A DNA stretch of 5,957 bases from an uncultured Candidatus Melainabacteria bacterium (GTDB lineage Bacteria > Cyanobacteriota > Vampirovibrionia > Gastranaerophilales > Gastranaerophilaceae), in assembly GCA_946186335.1 (NCBI GenBank), contig CAMHMW010000115.1, forward strand, positions 1 to 5,957, written 5' to 3'. The notes beneath the pieces are model-generated. The model had not been told where the DNA came from. It was given only the letters and a program-made list of their open reading frames with translations, and ran no database searches. Within the stretch, counting starts at the first letter, position 1. Each line of letters begins with the position of its first letter. Shown here piece after piece: positions 1-5,837 of the stretch. The translations under genes and the position numbers were made by a program.

Positions 1-67
1 GACTTATGTTTCTGCTATTAGTGTTTTTGGACATTAATTGATTTTTTTCAAAAGTCAATATTAGACA
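1..67. other. Window-edge intergenic stretch, no gene assigned
   Basis: This AT-rich stretch lies beyond the rpsA terminator. The three plus-strand frames close at stops near 19, 35 and 39, so it could hold only the last few codons of a gene entering from outside. On the minus strand an ATG at 34-32 opens a frame that stays open to the window edge (11 codons). It has no Shine-Dalgarno and no convincing promoter, so I do not call it a gene. A low-GC fold (arms 37-46 and 50-59) is also present but is probably chance in such A/T-rich sequence. Confidence 0.4.
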
Positions 68-110
68 AAAAACGGGGCGAAATTTATTTTTTAAATTTCG
101 CCCCGTTTTT
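67..110 (-). terminator. Strong rho-independent terminator after rpsA
   Basis: A perfect 19-bp inverted repeat (68-86 with 92-110) encloses a 5-base T loop. The core is GGGGCG/CGCCCC, flanked by A/T pairs. Read on the minus strand, the hairpin is followed by a run of T (72 down to 67). It begins 19 bases after the rpsA stop, so it ends the ispH-rpsA transcript. Because both arms carry A/T runs it could also stop transcription arriving on the plus strand. Confidence 0.93.
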
Positions 111-129
111 ATATTTTTGCATTTAAAAA

Positions 130-1203
130 TTAAGCATCTGCAGAATCTTCTTTGTTAATATCTTTTATGCTTAATGCAATTCTGTGTTCCTGCGGAGTAA
201 ATTTCTTGATAAGAACTTCTACGCTGTCCCCACATTTGAATTTGTTAAACGGATTAACATTTTCTTCACCCATTTCAGAAACAGGCAATAATGCTTCAAC
301 TCCGGGGAATATGTTAATAAATGCACCAAAACCGGTAACTTTATTAACTGTACCTGTGATAACCTGACCTTCCGAGAATTGACCTTCAATCTGCTGCCAC
401 GGATCTTCACCCATTCTTTTTAAAGAAAGTGAAATTCTTTTTAATTCGTGGTCAATTTTAATAATTTTAACTTCTAATGTTTCACCGAGAGAAATAACAT
501 CTGACGGATGTTTAATTCTTGACCATGAAATTTCGGAAATCGGCAGTAAACCGTCAATACCGTTGATGTCAACAAATGCACCGAAGTCTGCTATTCTTAC
601 GACTTCACCTTTAACAATCTGATCTTCTTCAAGAGTTGAAAGAATGTTATCAACAACCTGATCTCTCTGTTCTGCAACAGCCTGTCTTTGAGATAAGATA
701 AGTTTGTTTTTCTTGGGATCTGCTTCAAGAACTTTAACTTCGATTTTCTGGTCTAACAAACCGTCAAAAGGTGTACCTGTTCTGAGTTGTGATGAAGGAA
801 TAAAACCTTTCAAATCTGCAACGTCAACCAAAACGCCGCCTTTAACAACTGAAACAACTTTTGCAAGAATTGTATCACCTTGAACTTTTGCATCGTTAAG
901 TTGAGCCCAAGCCTGAGCAAAAGCAAGTCTTTTCAGTGATAATAACATACCGTCTTCATCCTGTTCTTCTTTAAGAACATAAAATTCTTTAACATCACCG
1001 ATTTCTAACGGTGATTCTTCTTCTGCTGCGGAAATTTCTTTGTTCGGCAAAAATGCTTCCGTTTTTGCACCGCGAACGCTGATTAAATAGCCGTCCTGAT
1101 CTTTTTTCAATACGGTACCTTCAACGATATCCGCTACTGAGTGTCCTGTTGAAAAGCTTTCTTCCAGTAACTTTTCAAATTCATCTAATGTTGCTTGTGT
1201 CAT
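130..1203 (-). CDS. rpsA: Ribosomal protein S1, four S1 domains
   Basis: This 357-residue protein is built of four S1 (OB-fold) RNA-binding repeats at about residues 23-92, 107-174, 194-262 and 276-347. Repeats 3 and 4 carry the classic pattern: G-x-V-x-x-(I/V)-x-x-F-G-A-F-(V/I), then G-(I/V)-(D/E)-(G/A)-L-(L/P), then a closing (R/K)-I-x-L-S. Repeats 1 and 2 are more divergent, as in other S1 proteins, where they tend to dock on the ribosome while later repeats bind mRNA. Four repeats match the short S1 form of many Gram-positive and related bacteria; E. coli S1 has six and cyanobacterial S1 typically three. The tail is acidic and free of domains. The ATG is set by an AAAGGAG Shine-Dalgarno 9 bases upstream, inside the end of ispH, only one base beyond the ispH stop. 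Whether it is a stable 30S component or a looser S1-like translation factor cannot be told from sequence. Confidence 0.95.
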   Translation of the reverse strand: MTQATLDEFEKLLEESFSTGHSVADIVEGTVLKKDQDGYLISVRGAKTEAFLPNKEISAAEEESPLEIGDVKEFYVLKEEQDEDGMLLSLKRLAFAQAWAQLNDAKVQGDTILAKVVSVVKGGVLVDVADLKGFIPSSQLRTGTPFDGLLDQKIEVKVLEADPKKNKLILSQRQAVAEQRDQVVDNILSTLEEDQIVKGEVVRIADFGAFVDINGIDGLLPISEISWSRIKHPSDVISLGETLEVKIIKIDHELKRISLSLKRMGEDPWQQIEGQFSEGQVITGTVNKVTGFGAFINIFPGVEALLPVSEMGEENVNPFNKFKCGDSVEVLIKKFTPQEHRIALSIKDINKEDSADA

Positions 1204-1204
1204 T

Positions 1205-2080
1205 TTATTTTTCTCCTTTTCTTTTTATATTTTCAATGACTTTATCTATTATATTTTGTGGGGTTGACGCCCCTGCTGTTATCACTATTTTTTGTGATTT
1301 TTCTATTAAATCTTCATACTTTTCAAGTTCTTCGTCTGTTTCAATATGAATTGTCGGGGTTATTTCCGTTAAAATTTCTGCAAGATGAGTTGTGTTTGCA
1401 CTCTTTTTAGAGCCGACAACTATTGCCAAATCACTTGTTTTAGCAAGTTCTTTTGCCTCAGCCTGCCTTTTTGATGTACTTTGACAAATGGTATTTGCCA
1501 CCAAAAGTTCTTTGGCAATCGGAGTTAAATATTTTACAATTTCATCAAGTGTTGAAAGTGTTTGGGTCGTCTGAACAACAATTCCGATTCTTTTATTTTC
1601 TAATTCTTTTTCATAAAATTTTAACTGTTCTTTTGTATCCGCAACAATAACATTTTGTCCGTATTTTAAAGCATTTCCTTTAATTGCGATAACTTCGGGA
1701 TGTTCTGACTTTCCGATTATCACAAGATGATATCCATCTTTTACAAGTTCAATTGCTTTTTGCTGAACTTTTTTTACATCGGGACAGGTCAGGTCATAAA
1801 CTTCAAAACCCGCTTTTTTTATTTGTTCAAACACTTCGGGGCTTTCGCCGTGACTTCTTACAATACAAATACCGTTTCCCTTTTCGGGTAACTCTTTTAA
1901 CGTTTTTATCCCAAGTGCATTTAACTCATCAATAACCTGCGAATTATGGATTAACTCACCCAAAACACAAACATTACGCTCGGGATTTTCGGCTTTTAGT
2001 TTTTTTGCGGTTTCAACGGCTCTTTTTACTCCGTAACAGAACCCTGCAAACTTTGCTATATTTATCTCTTTTTTCGGCAA
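1205..2080 (-). CDS. ispH: 4-hydroxy-3-methylbut-2-enyl diphosphate reductase
   Basis: IspH (LytB) is the cytosolic [4Fe-4S] enzyme of the last MEP-pathway step, reducing HMBPP to IPP and DMAPP. The 291 residues match a full-length single-domain enzyme. The three cluster cysteines are visible: C15 (AGFCYGVKRAV), C99 (DLTCP) and C199 (NTICQST). Substrate-site residues are also in place: H45 (GELIHN), H77 (RSHG), H127 and E129 (SEHPEV), the QTT motif at 170-172, S227 and N229 (SANTT), and S272 (AGAST). The start codon is TTG (2080-2078). An in-frame TAG lies 18 bases upstream (2101-2099) with no ATG between, and the family's N-terminus begins here, so TTG is the best choice. Its Shine-Dalgarno is poor (only a purine-rich AGAAAGAAG). 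The gene is first in an operon with rpsA. Some Clostridia encode IspH and S1 as one fused protein; here they are separate and out of frame. The upstream region may hold a promoter and an attenuator-like hairpin. Confidence 0.96.
   Translation of the reverse strand: MPKKEINIAKFAGFCYGVKRAVETAKKLKAENPERNVCVLGELIHNSQVIDELNALGIKTLKELPEKGNGICIVRSHGESPEVFEQIKKAGFEVYDLTCPDVKKVQQKAIELVKDGYHLVIIGKSEHPEVIAIKGNALKYGQNVIVADTKEQLKFYEKELENKRIGIVVQTTQTLSTLDEIVKYLTPIAKELLVANTICQSTSKRQAEAKELAKTSDLAIVVGSKKSANTTHLAEILTEITPTIHIETDEELEKYEDLIEKSQKIVITAGASTPQNIIDKVIENIKRKGEK
1213..1219 (-). promoter_or_regulatory. rpsA Shine-Dalgarno inside ispH coding end
   Basis: Read on the minus strand, this is AAAGGAG followed by a 9-base spacer to the rpsA ATG. 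The same bases encode the last Lys-Gly-Glu region of ispH. Ribosomes finishing ispH would cover this site and could reinitiate on rpsA, which suggests coupled translation. Confidence 0.85.
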
Positions 2081-2100
2081 TTTATAATTGTCTTCTTTCT

Positions 2101-2142
2101 AAAAAAACTCGTAAGGGGTAAAATTAAATCACCTGTTCTTAC
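2101..2142 (-). promoter_or_regulatory. Possible attenuator hairpin in ispH leader
   Basis: Read on the minus strand, GTAAG (2142-2138) can pair with CTTAC (2115-2111), and GGT (2133-2131) with ACC (2119-2117), across a small asymmetric internal loop. Three bases later comes a run of seven T (2107-2101). Stem plus T-run resembles a weak intrinsic terminator within the untranslated leader, about 20 bases before the TTG. The stem is short and the gap before the T-run is not ideal, so chance is a real alternative. Confidence 0.3.
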
Positions 2143-2160
2143 TGTACTTTGATTAGAACA
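2134..2160. repeat. Inverted repeat TGTTCT-N15-AGAACA, possible operator
   Basis: Perfect 6-bp arms (2134-2139 and 2155-2160) are separated by 15 bases, so the arm centres are 21 bp apart, about two helical turns. It lies in the divergent ispH/ykgJ intergenic region and overlaps the proposed -10 of ispH and -35 of the YkgJ gene. This is the geometry of a dimeric regulator's site, but no known regulator is matched and a 6-bp arm can arise by chance. Confidence 0.3.
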
Positions 2161-2175
2161 TAAACAATTTATAAA
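2149..2175 (+). promoter_or_regulatory. Weak candidate promoter for the YkgJ-family gene
   Basis: TTGATT (2149-2154) and TATAAA (2170-2175) resemble -35 and -10 boxes, but the spacer is only 15 bases (16 if TTTGAT at 2148-2153 is used). The start point would fall near 2181-2182, leaving just six or seven bases before the ATG at 2188, and no Shine-Dalgarno is seen. The gene may therefore be nearly leaderless, or may start at a later Met. Confidence 0.3.
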
Positions 2176-2180
2176 AGCAA
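2152..2180 (-). promoter_or_regulatory. Candidate promoter for ispH-rpsA
   Basis: On the minus strand there is a -35-like TTGCTT (2180-2175), a 17-base spacer and a -10-like TCTAAT (2157-2152). Transcription would start near 2145, giving a leader of about 65 bases. The -10 matches the sigma-70 consensus in five of six positions; the -35 matches in only three. It overlaps the proposed plus-strand promoter of the neighbouring gene. Confidence 0.4.
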
Positions 2181-2187
2181 GTTTTGG

Positions 2188-2850
2188 ATGATAACAAAAA
2201 ATATTTTGCCCTGTTTTAAAACAAATATGAAAAAAGTTACGAAATACATATTACATCCGCAAAGAAGTTACCGTGAATTTAAAACTTTTATGACGGCAAA
2301 GGATAAATGTTTTATCCCGAATTGCAAGGCAAGATGCTGTGCGGATGCCCCGCTGCCTGAGGATTTTGCACCACAGTATAAACAGATGCAGCAAAGACCT
2401 GTATACGGCGCTGCAAATATCGGACATAATGACCCGAGAGATAATTATAATTCCGTTATTTATAATACCCGTCCCGTACCTTTAATATTAGTCGGACATG
2501 CAGGACGGGGAGAGCATGTTTATATCAAAGACAAAAAACTCGCAAAAGAACTTGGTATAAAAACAATGGAAGAAGCAAAAGAACTTTTACTTGAAATGCA
2601 GGCAAAAGAAATTTATAACTATTGTCCGTTTCTGACAGAACAAGGCAGATGCAGAGTTTACGGTATGCGTCCGCCAATTTGCAGAGAGTTTGGTTCTTCT
2701 CCCTTGCCCATAAATTATTGCCCGCACAAATCAAGTAATCTGGATATTGTGAAATTCTATTTTAAAAAGGCATTTAATTTAAAGGATATGTATTATTTAT
2801 ACAGAGATTTGATTACGAGTAAATTTTCCAAACAGGTCACACAGGGTTAG
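2188..2850 (+). CDS. YkgJ/CxxCxxCC-family cysteine cluster protein
   Basis: This 220-residue soluble protein has the signature of the YkgJ (CxxCxxCC) family, proposed to bind zinc or an iron-sulfur centre; the biochemical role is not established. Eight cysteines fall in two groups. An N-terminal set (C41, C46, C50, C51 in CFIPNCKARCC) is widened relative to the usual C-x2-C-x2-CC. A C-terminal set (C146, C155, C165, C178) has the very typical frame YCPFL...GRCRVYGMRPPICREFG followed by YCPH. The roughly 95 residues between are longer than in minimal members, and a basic tail of about 40 residues follows the last cysteine. The start is uncertain: ATG 2188 has no Shine-Dalgarno, and in-frame ATGs at 2227 (Met14) and 2290 (Met35) lack one as well. 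All cysteines of the motif lie downstream of every candidate start. It is divergent from ispH and 41 bases upstream of a TrmB-type regulator that has its own promoter, so a functional link is not shown. Family assignment is firm; function is unknown. Confidence 0.82.
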   Translation: MITKNILPCFKTNMKKVTKYILHPQRSYREFKTFMTAKDKCFIPNCKARCCADAPLPEDFAPQYKQMQQRPVYGAANIGHNDPRDNYNSVIYNTRPVPLILVGHAGRGEHVYIKDKKLAKELGIKTMEEAKELLLEMQAKEIYNYCPFLTEQGRCRVYGMRPPICREFGSSPLPINYCPHKSSNLDIVKFYFKKAFNLKDMYYLYRDLITSKFSKQVTQG

Positions 2851-2856
2851 AAAAAT

Positions 2857-2885
2857 TTTACATTTACCGCAAAATTTGATAAAAT
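2857..2885 (+). promoter_or_regulatory. Promoter of TrmB-family gene, predicted leaderless
   Basis: TTTACA (2857-2862; five of six to the -35 consensus), a 17-base spacer and TAAAAT (2880-2885), preceded by an extended -10 TG (2877-2878). The start point is expected at about 2891-2892, which is the A of the ATG or one base before it. There is no Shine-Dalgarno upstream of that ATG. Together these predict a leaderless mRNA. Three AAAATTT runs (from 2852, 2871 and 2881) overlap the boxes. Confidence 0.6.
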
Positions 2886-2891
2886 TTTCCT

Positions 2892-3692
2892 ATGGATGAA
2901 CTTATCGAAAAATTCAAACAATTCGGGTTTAATTCTTATGAGGCAAAGGTCTATATTGCTTTGCTCAAAAAAAATCCCGCAACCGGCTATGAGATTTCTC
3001 AACTTGCAAATATTCCGCAGTCACGGGCTTATGATGCTTTGAAATCACTTGAGGGCGAAAATATTATTTATTCAACAAAAGAAAAACCGCAGAAGTATAA
3101 TCCGATTTCCCCGAAAGAACTCACGCAGAGATTTAAGCGTAAAATGAACGCATCTATTGATTATCTGGAAAAGAAACTGCCCAATGTGAAGGAAAATTAT
3201 AACGAGCCTGTCCATACGATTTATGAGTATGAAAATGCGATAAGTAAAATTAAAGAGGTTATAAATAATACAAAAGATTCTCTGTATTTTGAAATTTGGG
3301 CTGCAGATTACAGACATCTTGAAAAAGAAATTGCCTCGGCTTATGACAGGGGGGTTGACATAAAAATTGTGGGATATGATAATCTCACAAGTGTTTATGC
3401 AACGGTTTATAACCACGATGGGGCGAAAGAACTTGAAAATTCCTTCGGCAGCAGACTTATTTACGTTCTGTCAGACAACTGCGAGTCTGTTATGGGAAAA
3501 ATTCAAAAACAGGTCCTCTGGACAAAGTGTGATGAAATTGCTTTGGTTATAAAAGAATTTATAGTTCACGATATGTATCTGCTTGATGTATTCGGTAAAT
3601 TCCCTGAGCAGTTAAAATATTTCTACGGTGCAGGGTTCAAAAAACTCAAAGACAATATCCTTGATAAAAAATCCGGATTTAATATTCATTAA
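2892..3692 (+). CDS. TrmB-family winged-helix transcriptional regulator
   Basis: A 266-residue DNA-binding regulator of the TrmB type. Residues 1-72 form a winged helix-turn-helix: an opening helix pair (LIEKFKQFGFNSYEAKVY), the HTH around 31-59 (TGYEISQLANIPQSRAYDAL, then the helix end) and a basic wing near 60-70 (STKEKPQKYNP). A charged amphipathic helix at about 74-98 looks like a dimerising coiled coil. Residues 105-233 fit the phospholipase-D-like effector domain of TrmB proteins (SLYFEIWAADYRHLEKEIASAYDRGVDIKIVGYD), with no PLD catalytic HxK motif. In archaea this family controls sugar uptake and metabolism by binding sugars; bacterial members are mostly uncharacterised, so its ligand and targets here cannot be named. 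The ATG is fixed by the family N-terminus and by a promoter ending six bases upstream. tdk follows after 78 bases with its own promoter. No sugar transporter or enzyme gene is adjacent. Confidence 0.8.
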   Translation: MDELIEKFKQFGFNSYEAKVYIALLKKNPATGYEISQLANIPQSRAYDALKSLEGENIIYSTKEKPQKYNPISPKELTQRFKRKMNASIDYLEKKLPNVKENYNEPVHTIYEYENAISKIKEVINNTKDSLYFEIWAADYRHLEKEIASAYDRGVDIKIVGYDNLTSVYATVYNHDGAKELENSFGSRLIYVLSDNCESVMGKIQKQVLWTKCDEIALVIKEFIVHDMYLLDVFGKFPEQLKYFYGAGFKKLKDNILDKKSGFNIH

Positions 3693-3714
3693 CTTAACAT
3701 TTTGTTAATTATAC

Positions 3715-3743
3715 TTTTCATGTTCATTTGAAAGTTCTATAAT
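3715..3743 (+). promoter_or_regulatory. Promoter of tdk
   Basis: A perfect TATAAT -10 (3738-3743) follows TTTTCA (3715-3720; four of six to the -35 consensus) at 17 bases. Transcription would start near 3750, giving a leader of about 20 bases that contains the tdk Shine-Dalgarno. An imperfect inverted repeat (ACTTTTCA 3713-3720 with TGAAAGT 3729-3735, one bulged base) spans the -35 and spacer and could be an operator. Confidence 0.6.
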
Positions 3744-3760
3744 TGATTTGTACAGATTTT

Positions 3761-3765
3761 GGGAG
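3761..3765 (+). promoter_or_regulatory. tdk Shine-Dalgarno deciding the start
   Basis: GGGAG lies five bases before ATG 3771. The frame is open further upstream to a TTG at 3759, but that codon overlaps this site and has no ribosome binding site of its own, so the ATG is the true start. Confidence 0.8.
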
Positions 3766-3770
3766 AAAAA

Positions 3771-4388
3771 ATGGAAGGGTACAGTTTTGAACTTATTACA
3801 GGTCCTATGAGCTGCGGAAAAACAGAAGAACTTTTGCGCCGAATAAGACGCTGTATTATTGCAAAGAAAAAAGTTAAAGTTATTTCACCTGATGTGGATA
3901 CTCGTGCGAAAGGTGATTATATAGAGTCTCGCAACGGTTTGTGGCTTGATGCCATTAAGGTTAAACATTCAATGCAGATTTTAAGTGCGGTTAAAGATGC
4001 CGAAGTCGTTGCAATTGACGAATTACAGTTCTTTGATTCAAACATAGTTAAAGTTATTACTCAACTTATGAATGAAGGTAAAAAGATTATCGGAACGGGT
4101 TTGGAACTTGATTTTAAAGCAGAACCTTTCGGTTCAATGCCGGAATTAATGTGTATTGCAACAAAAGTGGATAAATTACATGCCGTTTGTATGAAATGCG
4201 GTTGCGAACACGCCACAAGAACCCAGCGTCTTATTGACGGAAAACCGGCTGATAAAAGTTCACCCCTTATTATGATAGGCGGGGATGAAACTTATGAGGC
4301 AAGATGTATTAAATGCTATGAATTACCTGATATTCAGGGCAAGAAAAAATCTTTGGGGTTAAAACTTCTGAATTTTTCAAAAGACTAA
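3771..4388 (+). CDS. tdk: Thymidine kinase (type II, zinc-binding)
   Basis: A cytosolic salvage enzyme that phosphorylates thymidine to dTMP with ATP. The 205-residue length is normal for the bacterial/TK1-like class. Counting from ATG 3771, the Walker A loop is at 11-18 (GPMSCGKT) with K17, followed by the arginine-rich helix ELLRRIRR. The catalytic/Walker B strand is VVAIDELQFF (79-88) with E84 as expected base; L85 replaces the more usual Ala of DEAQF. The motif GLELDFKAEPFGSMPEL (110-126) is the conserved segment after the kinase core. The C-terminal lasso domain has both zinc pairs, C140/C143 (CMKC) and C179/C182 (CIKC), and the thymidine-binding stretch GGDETYEARC with Y175. Its own promoter and Shine-Dalgarno lie directly upstream, so it is probably transcribed alone. 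Nothing appears missing. Confidence 0.95.
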   Translation: MEGYSFELITGPMSCGKTEELLRRIRRCIIAKKKVKVISPDVDTRAKGDYIESRNGLWLDAIKVKHSMQILSAVKDAEVVAIDELQFFDSNIVKVITQLMNEGKKIIGTGLELDFKAEPFGSMPELMCIATKVDKLHAVCMKCGCEHATRTQRLIDGKPADKSSPLIMIGGDETYEARCIKCYELPDIQGKKKSLGLKLLNFSKD

Positions 4389-4410
4389 AATGCCGATATT
4401 TACGGTTTTT
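4387..4410 (+). terminator. Weak candidate terminator after tdk
   Basis: GCCG (4392-4395) can pair with CGGT (4403-4406) around a 7-base loop. It is followed by a T-run (4406-4410) and has A's on the other side that extend pairing past one mismatch. It starts at the tdk stop. The stem is too short to be convincing alone; it is supported only by position and the T-run. Confidence 0.35.
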
Positions 4411-4432
4411 ATACAGATGAGCGATTAAATAT

Positions 4433-4461
4433 TTCACATTTTATAATATATGTGGTATTAT
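4433..4461 (+). promoter_or_regulatory. Promoter of ctpA
   Basis: TTCACA (4433-4438; five of six to the -35 consensus), a 17-base spacer and TATTAT (4456-4461) with an extended-10 TG at 4453-4454. The start point would be near 4468, leaving a leader of roughly 87 bases. A second TATAAT at 4442-4447 has no matching -35 box. Apart from a weak wobble-containing stem (4487-4493 with 4514-4520), no recognisable riboswitch or structured RNA is seen in the leader. Confidence 0.6.
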
Positions 4462-4537
4462 ATCATCAGAACAACCCTGTTATTTTTTACGGAACTTTTT
4501 TGATTAAATTTCGTCTGTAAGAATATAAGGATTGTTT

Positions 4538-4543
4538 GGAGGT
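4538..4543 (+). promoter_or_regulatory. ctpA Shine-Dalgarno
   Basis: GGAGGT, a near-complete anti-16S match, lies 11 bases before ATG 4555. This spacing is slightly long but acceptable; it favours 4555 over the in-frame ATG at 4567, from which it would be 23 bases away. Confidence 0.75.
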
Positions 4544-4554
4544 ACAGGACTAAT

Positions 4555-5775
4555 ATGAGAAAACTTATGAAAAAAACTATTATATCTTTAGGTGTATTCC
4601 TGTTTTTATTTGGCTGGGTTGTACGCTCAAATGTGCAGGCATCATCACCGATTGAACTTTATGACAATGTTTGGAGATTAATTAATTCAAAATATGTTGA
4701 TCAGACAAACAACGAGCAGGATTGGAGCAAATGGCGCCACAAATATGATAACGTAATTAAAACGGATCAGGATGCATATGTTGCTATTGAAACAATGGTT
4801 GCAAGTCTGAATGACCCTTATACAAAATTTCTTGACCCGAAAGAATTTCAAGAAGAAACAAGTTCAATCAAAGGTTCATTAAAGGGTATCGGTATTCAAA
4901 TCGGAGTTAAAGACGGAAAACTTATGGTTATTGCACCGATTGAAGATACTCCGGCAGAAAAAGCAGGACTTCTTGCCGATGATGAAATCTTATCAATTGA
5001 CGGAAAAAGCACAAAAGGTATAACTGTTGACAAAGCAGCCGAGCAAATCAGAGGGGAAGAAGGCACTCAGGTTACTCTTGTTATAAAGCGTAAAGATCAG
5101 GAGCCTAAATCCTATACAATTACACGTGCGGAAATTGAAATCAAATCCGTTTCCCAAAAAATTCCGGATAATATTAAAATGCCCGATGATATTTGCTACA
5201 TAAGACTAAGTTCGTTTATAAGCAGGAATGCTTCAAAAGAATTTGCACAAATTGTAAATAATTCGGCAGATAAAAAATCTTTTATCGTTGATTTACGTTC
5301 AAATCCCGGCGGGCTTTTGAGCAACGCAATATATATATCCGATATGTTCTTAAATGGTGGCGCAATTGTAAGTACGGTTGACCGTGACGGCTACAAAGAA
5401 ACCCAAAAAGCATCAAAAGGAGTATTAACAACAAAACCTGTTGTAATCTTAGTGGACAAAGGTTCTGCATCTGCCAGCGAAATCTTCTCAGGTGCTATGA
5501 AAGACAATAAAAGAGCCGTAATTGTCGGTACTCAGTCTTTCGGCAAAGGCTTGGTTCAGGAAATTAACAAACTTCCGAACAATTCGGGTATAAACATTAC
5601 CATTCAGAAATATCTGACACCAAACGGAACCGATATTCACAAAAAAGGTATCACCCCCGATATTCTTGTTGAATTATCGGACGAAGATATTAAAACAAAA
5701 AATGATGTTCAGTTGAAAAAAGCAATTGAAGTTGCACAGGAACTCGCAAGCGGAAACTTCGTTGTTCAGAAATAA
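4555..5775 (+). CDS. ctpA: C-terminal processing protease, S41A family, secreted
   Basis: A 406-residue CtpA/Prc-type serine protease that clips C-terminal tails of envelope or periplasmic proteins. Residues 1-29 form a signal peptide: basic start (RKLMKK), hydrophobic core 8-23, and a probable cut after V27-Q28-A29; an uncleaved anchor is also possible. A helical region with the family motif LNDPYTKFLDPKEF (85-98) precedes a PDZ domain at about 108-190, whose carboxylate-binding loop is KGIGIQIG (110-117). The protease core holds the typical VDLRSNPGG (245-253), nucleophile S306 in GSASASE, general base K331 in SFGKG, and Q335. The 25-residue S-to-K and 4-residue K-to-Q spacings match Bacillus CtpB. 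There is no extra C-terminal domain, and the end ITPDILVELSDED with a short helical tail is normal. It has its own promoter, Shine-Dalgarno and terminator and so is probably monocistronic. In cyanobacteria a homologue matures photosystem II D1; no photosynthesis gene is seen here, so substrates are unknown. Confidence 0.94.
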   Translation: MRKLMKKTIISLGVFLFLFGWVVRSNVQASSPIELYDNVWRLINSKYVDQTNNEQDWSKWRHKYDNVIKTDQDAYVAIETMVASLNDPYTKFLDPKEFQEETSSIKGSLKGIGIQIGVKDGKLMVIAPIEDTPAEKAGLLADDEILSIDGKSTKGITVDKAAEQIRGEEGTQVTLVIKRKDQEPKSYTITRAEIEIKSVSQKIPDNIKMPDDICYIRLSSFISRNASKEFAQIVNNSADKKSFIVDLRSNPGGLLSNAIYISDMFLNGGAIVSTVDRDGYKETQKASKGVLTTKPVVILVDKGSASASEIFSGAMKDNKRAVIVGTQSFGKGLVQEINKLPNNSGINITIQKYLTPNGTDIHKKGITPDILVELSDEDIKTKNDVQLKKAIEVAQELASGNFVVQK

Positions 5776-5792
5776 TATCAAAAGTTTTTAGC

Positions 5793-5823
5793 AAAAAAGG
5801 TGCGTTATTCACGCACCTTTTTT
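5793..5823 (+). terminator. Strong rho-independent terminator after ctpA
   Basis: A perfect 13-bp stem (5793-5805 with 5811-5823) has a GGTGCGT/ACGCACC core, a 5-base loop and a 3' run of six T. It begins 18 bases after the ctpA stop. The matching A-run on the 5' side makes it potentially bidirectional. Confidence 0.93.
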
Positions 5824-5837
5824 ATTTTCATATAAAA

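Noticed and set aside
1..34. Start of a minus-strand gene running off the window
   Set aside because: Only 11 codons are visible, with no Shine-Dalgarno, promoter or recognisable residues.
152..410. Short open frames on either strand overlapping rpsA
   Set aside because: They lie inside a well-supported S1 gene in other frames, match no family and have no ribosome binding sites.
1201..1219. Programmed frameshift producing an IspH-S1 fusion
   Set aside because: Joining the frames needs +1 or -2 slippage and no standard slippery heptamer or downstream structure is evident; reinitiation explains the junction better.
2135..2147. Cyanobacterial-type LexA box in the ispH upstream region
   Set aside because: GTTC and GTAC are present but the gap is five bases rather than four, and no SOS gene is nearby.
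3072..3416. 114-codon minus-strand frame opposite the TrmB-family gene
   Set aside because: It is antisense to a clear winged-helix protein and its composition (Ile/Phe/Arg-rich) is what reverse reading of this AT-rich gene gives.
3694..3708. TTAACA-TTT-TGTTAA hairpin after the TrmB-family gene as a terminator
   Set aside because: The 6-bp, nearly all-A/T stem has a 3-base loop and no T-run directly after it; it is too weak to call.
3759..3770. TTG start adding four residues to thymidine kinase
   Set aside because: It overlaps the GGGAG Shine-Dalgarno serving ATG 3771, and the family N-terminus fits the ATG.
4487..4520. Riboswitch or structured leader before ctpA
   Set aside because: Only one 7-bp stem with a G-U pair and a 20-base AT-rich loop is found; no known riboswitch core is recognisable.
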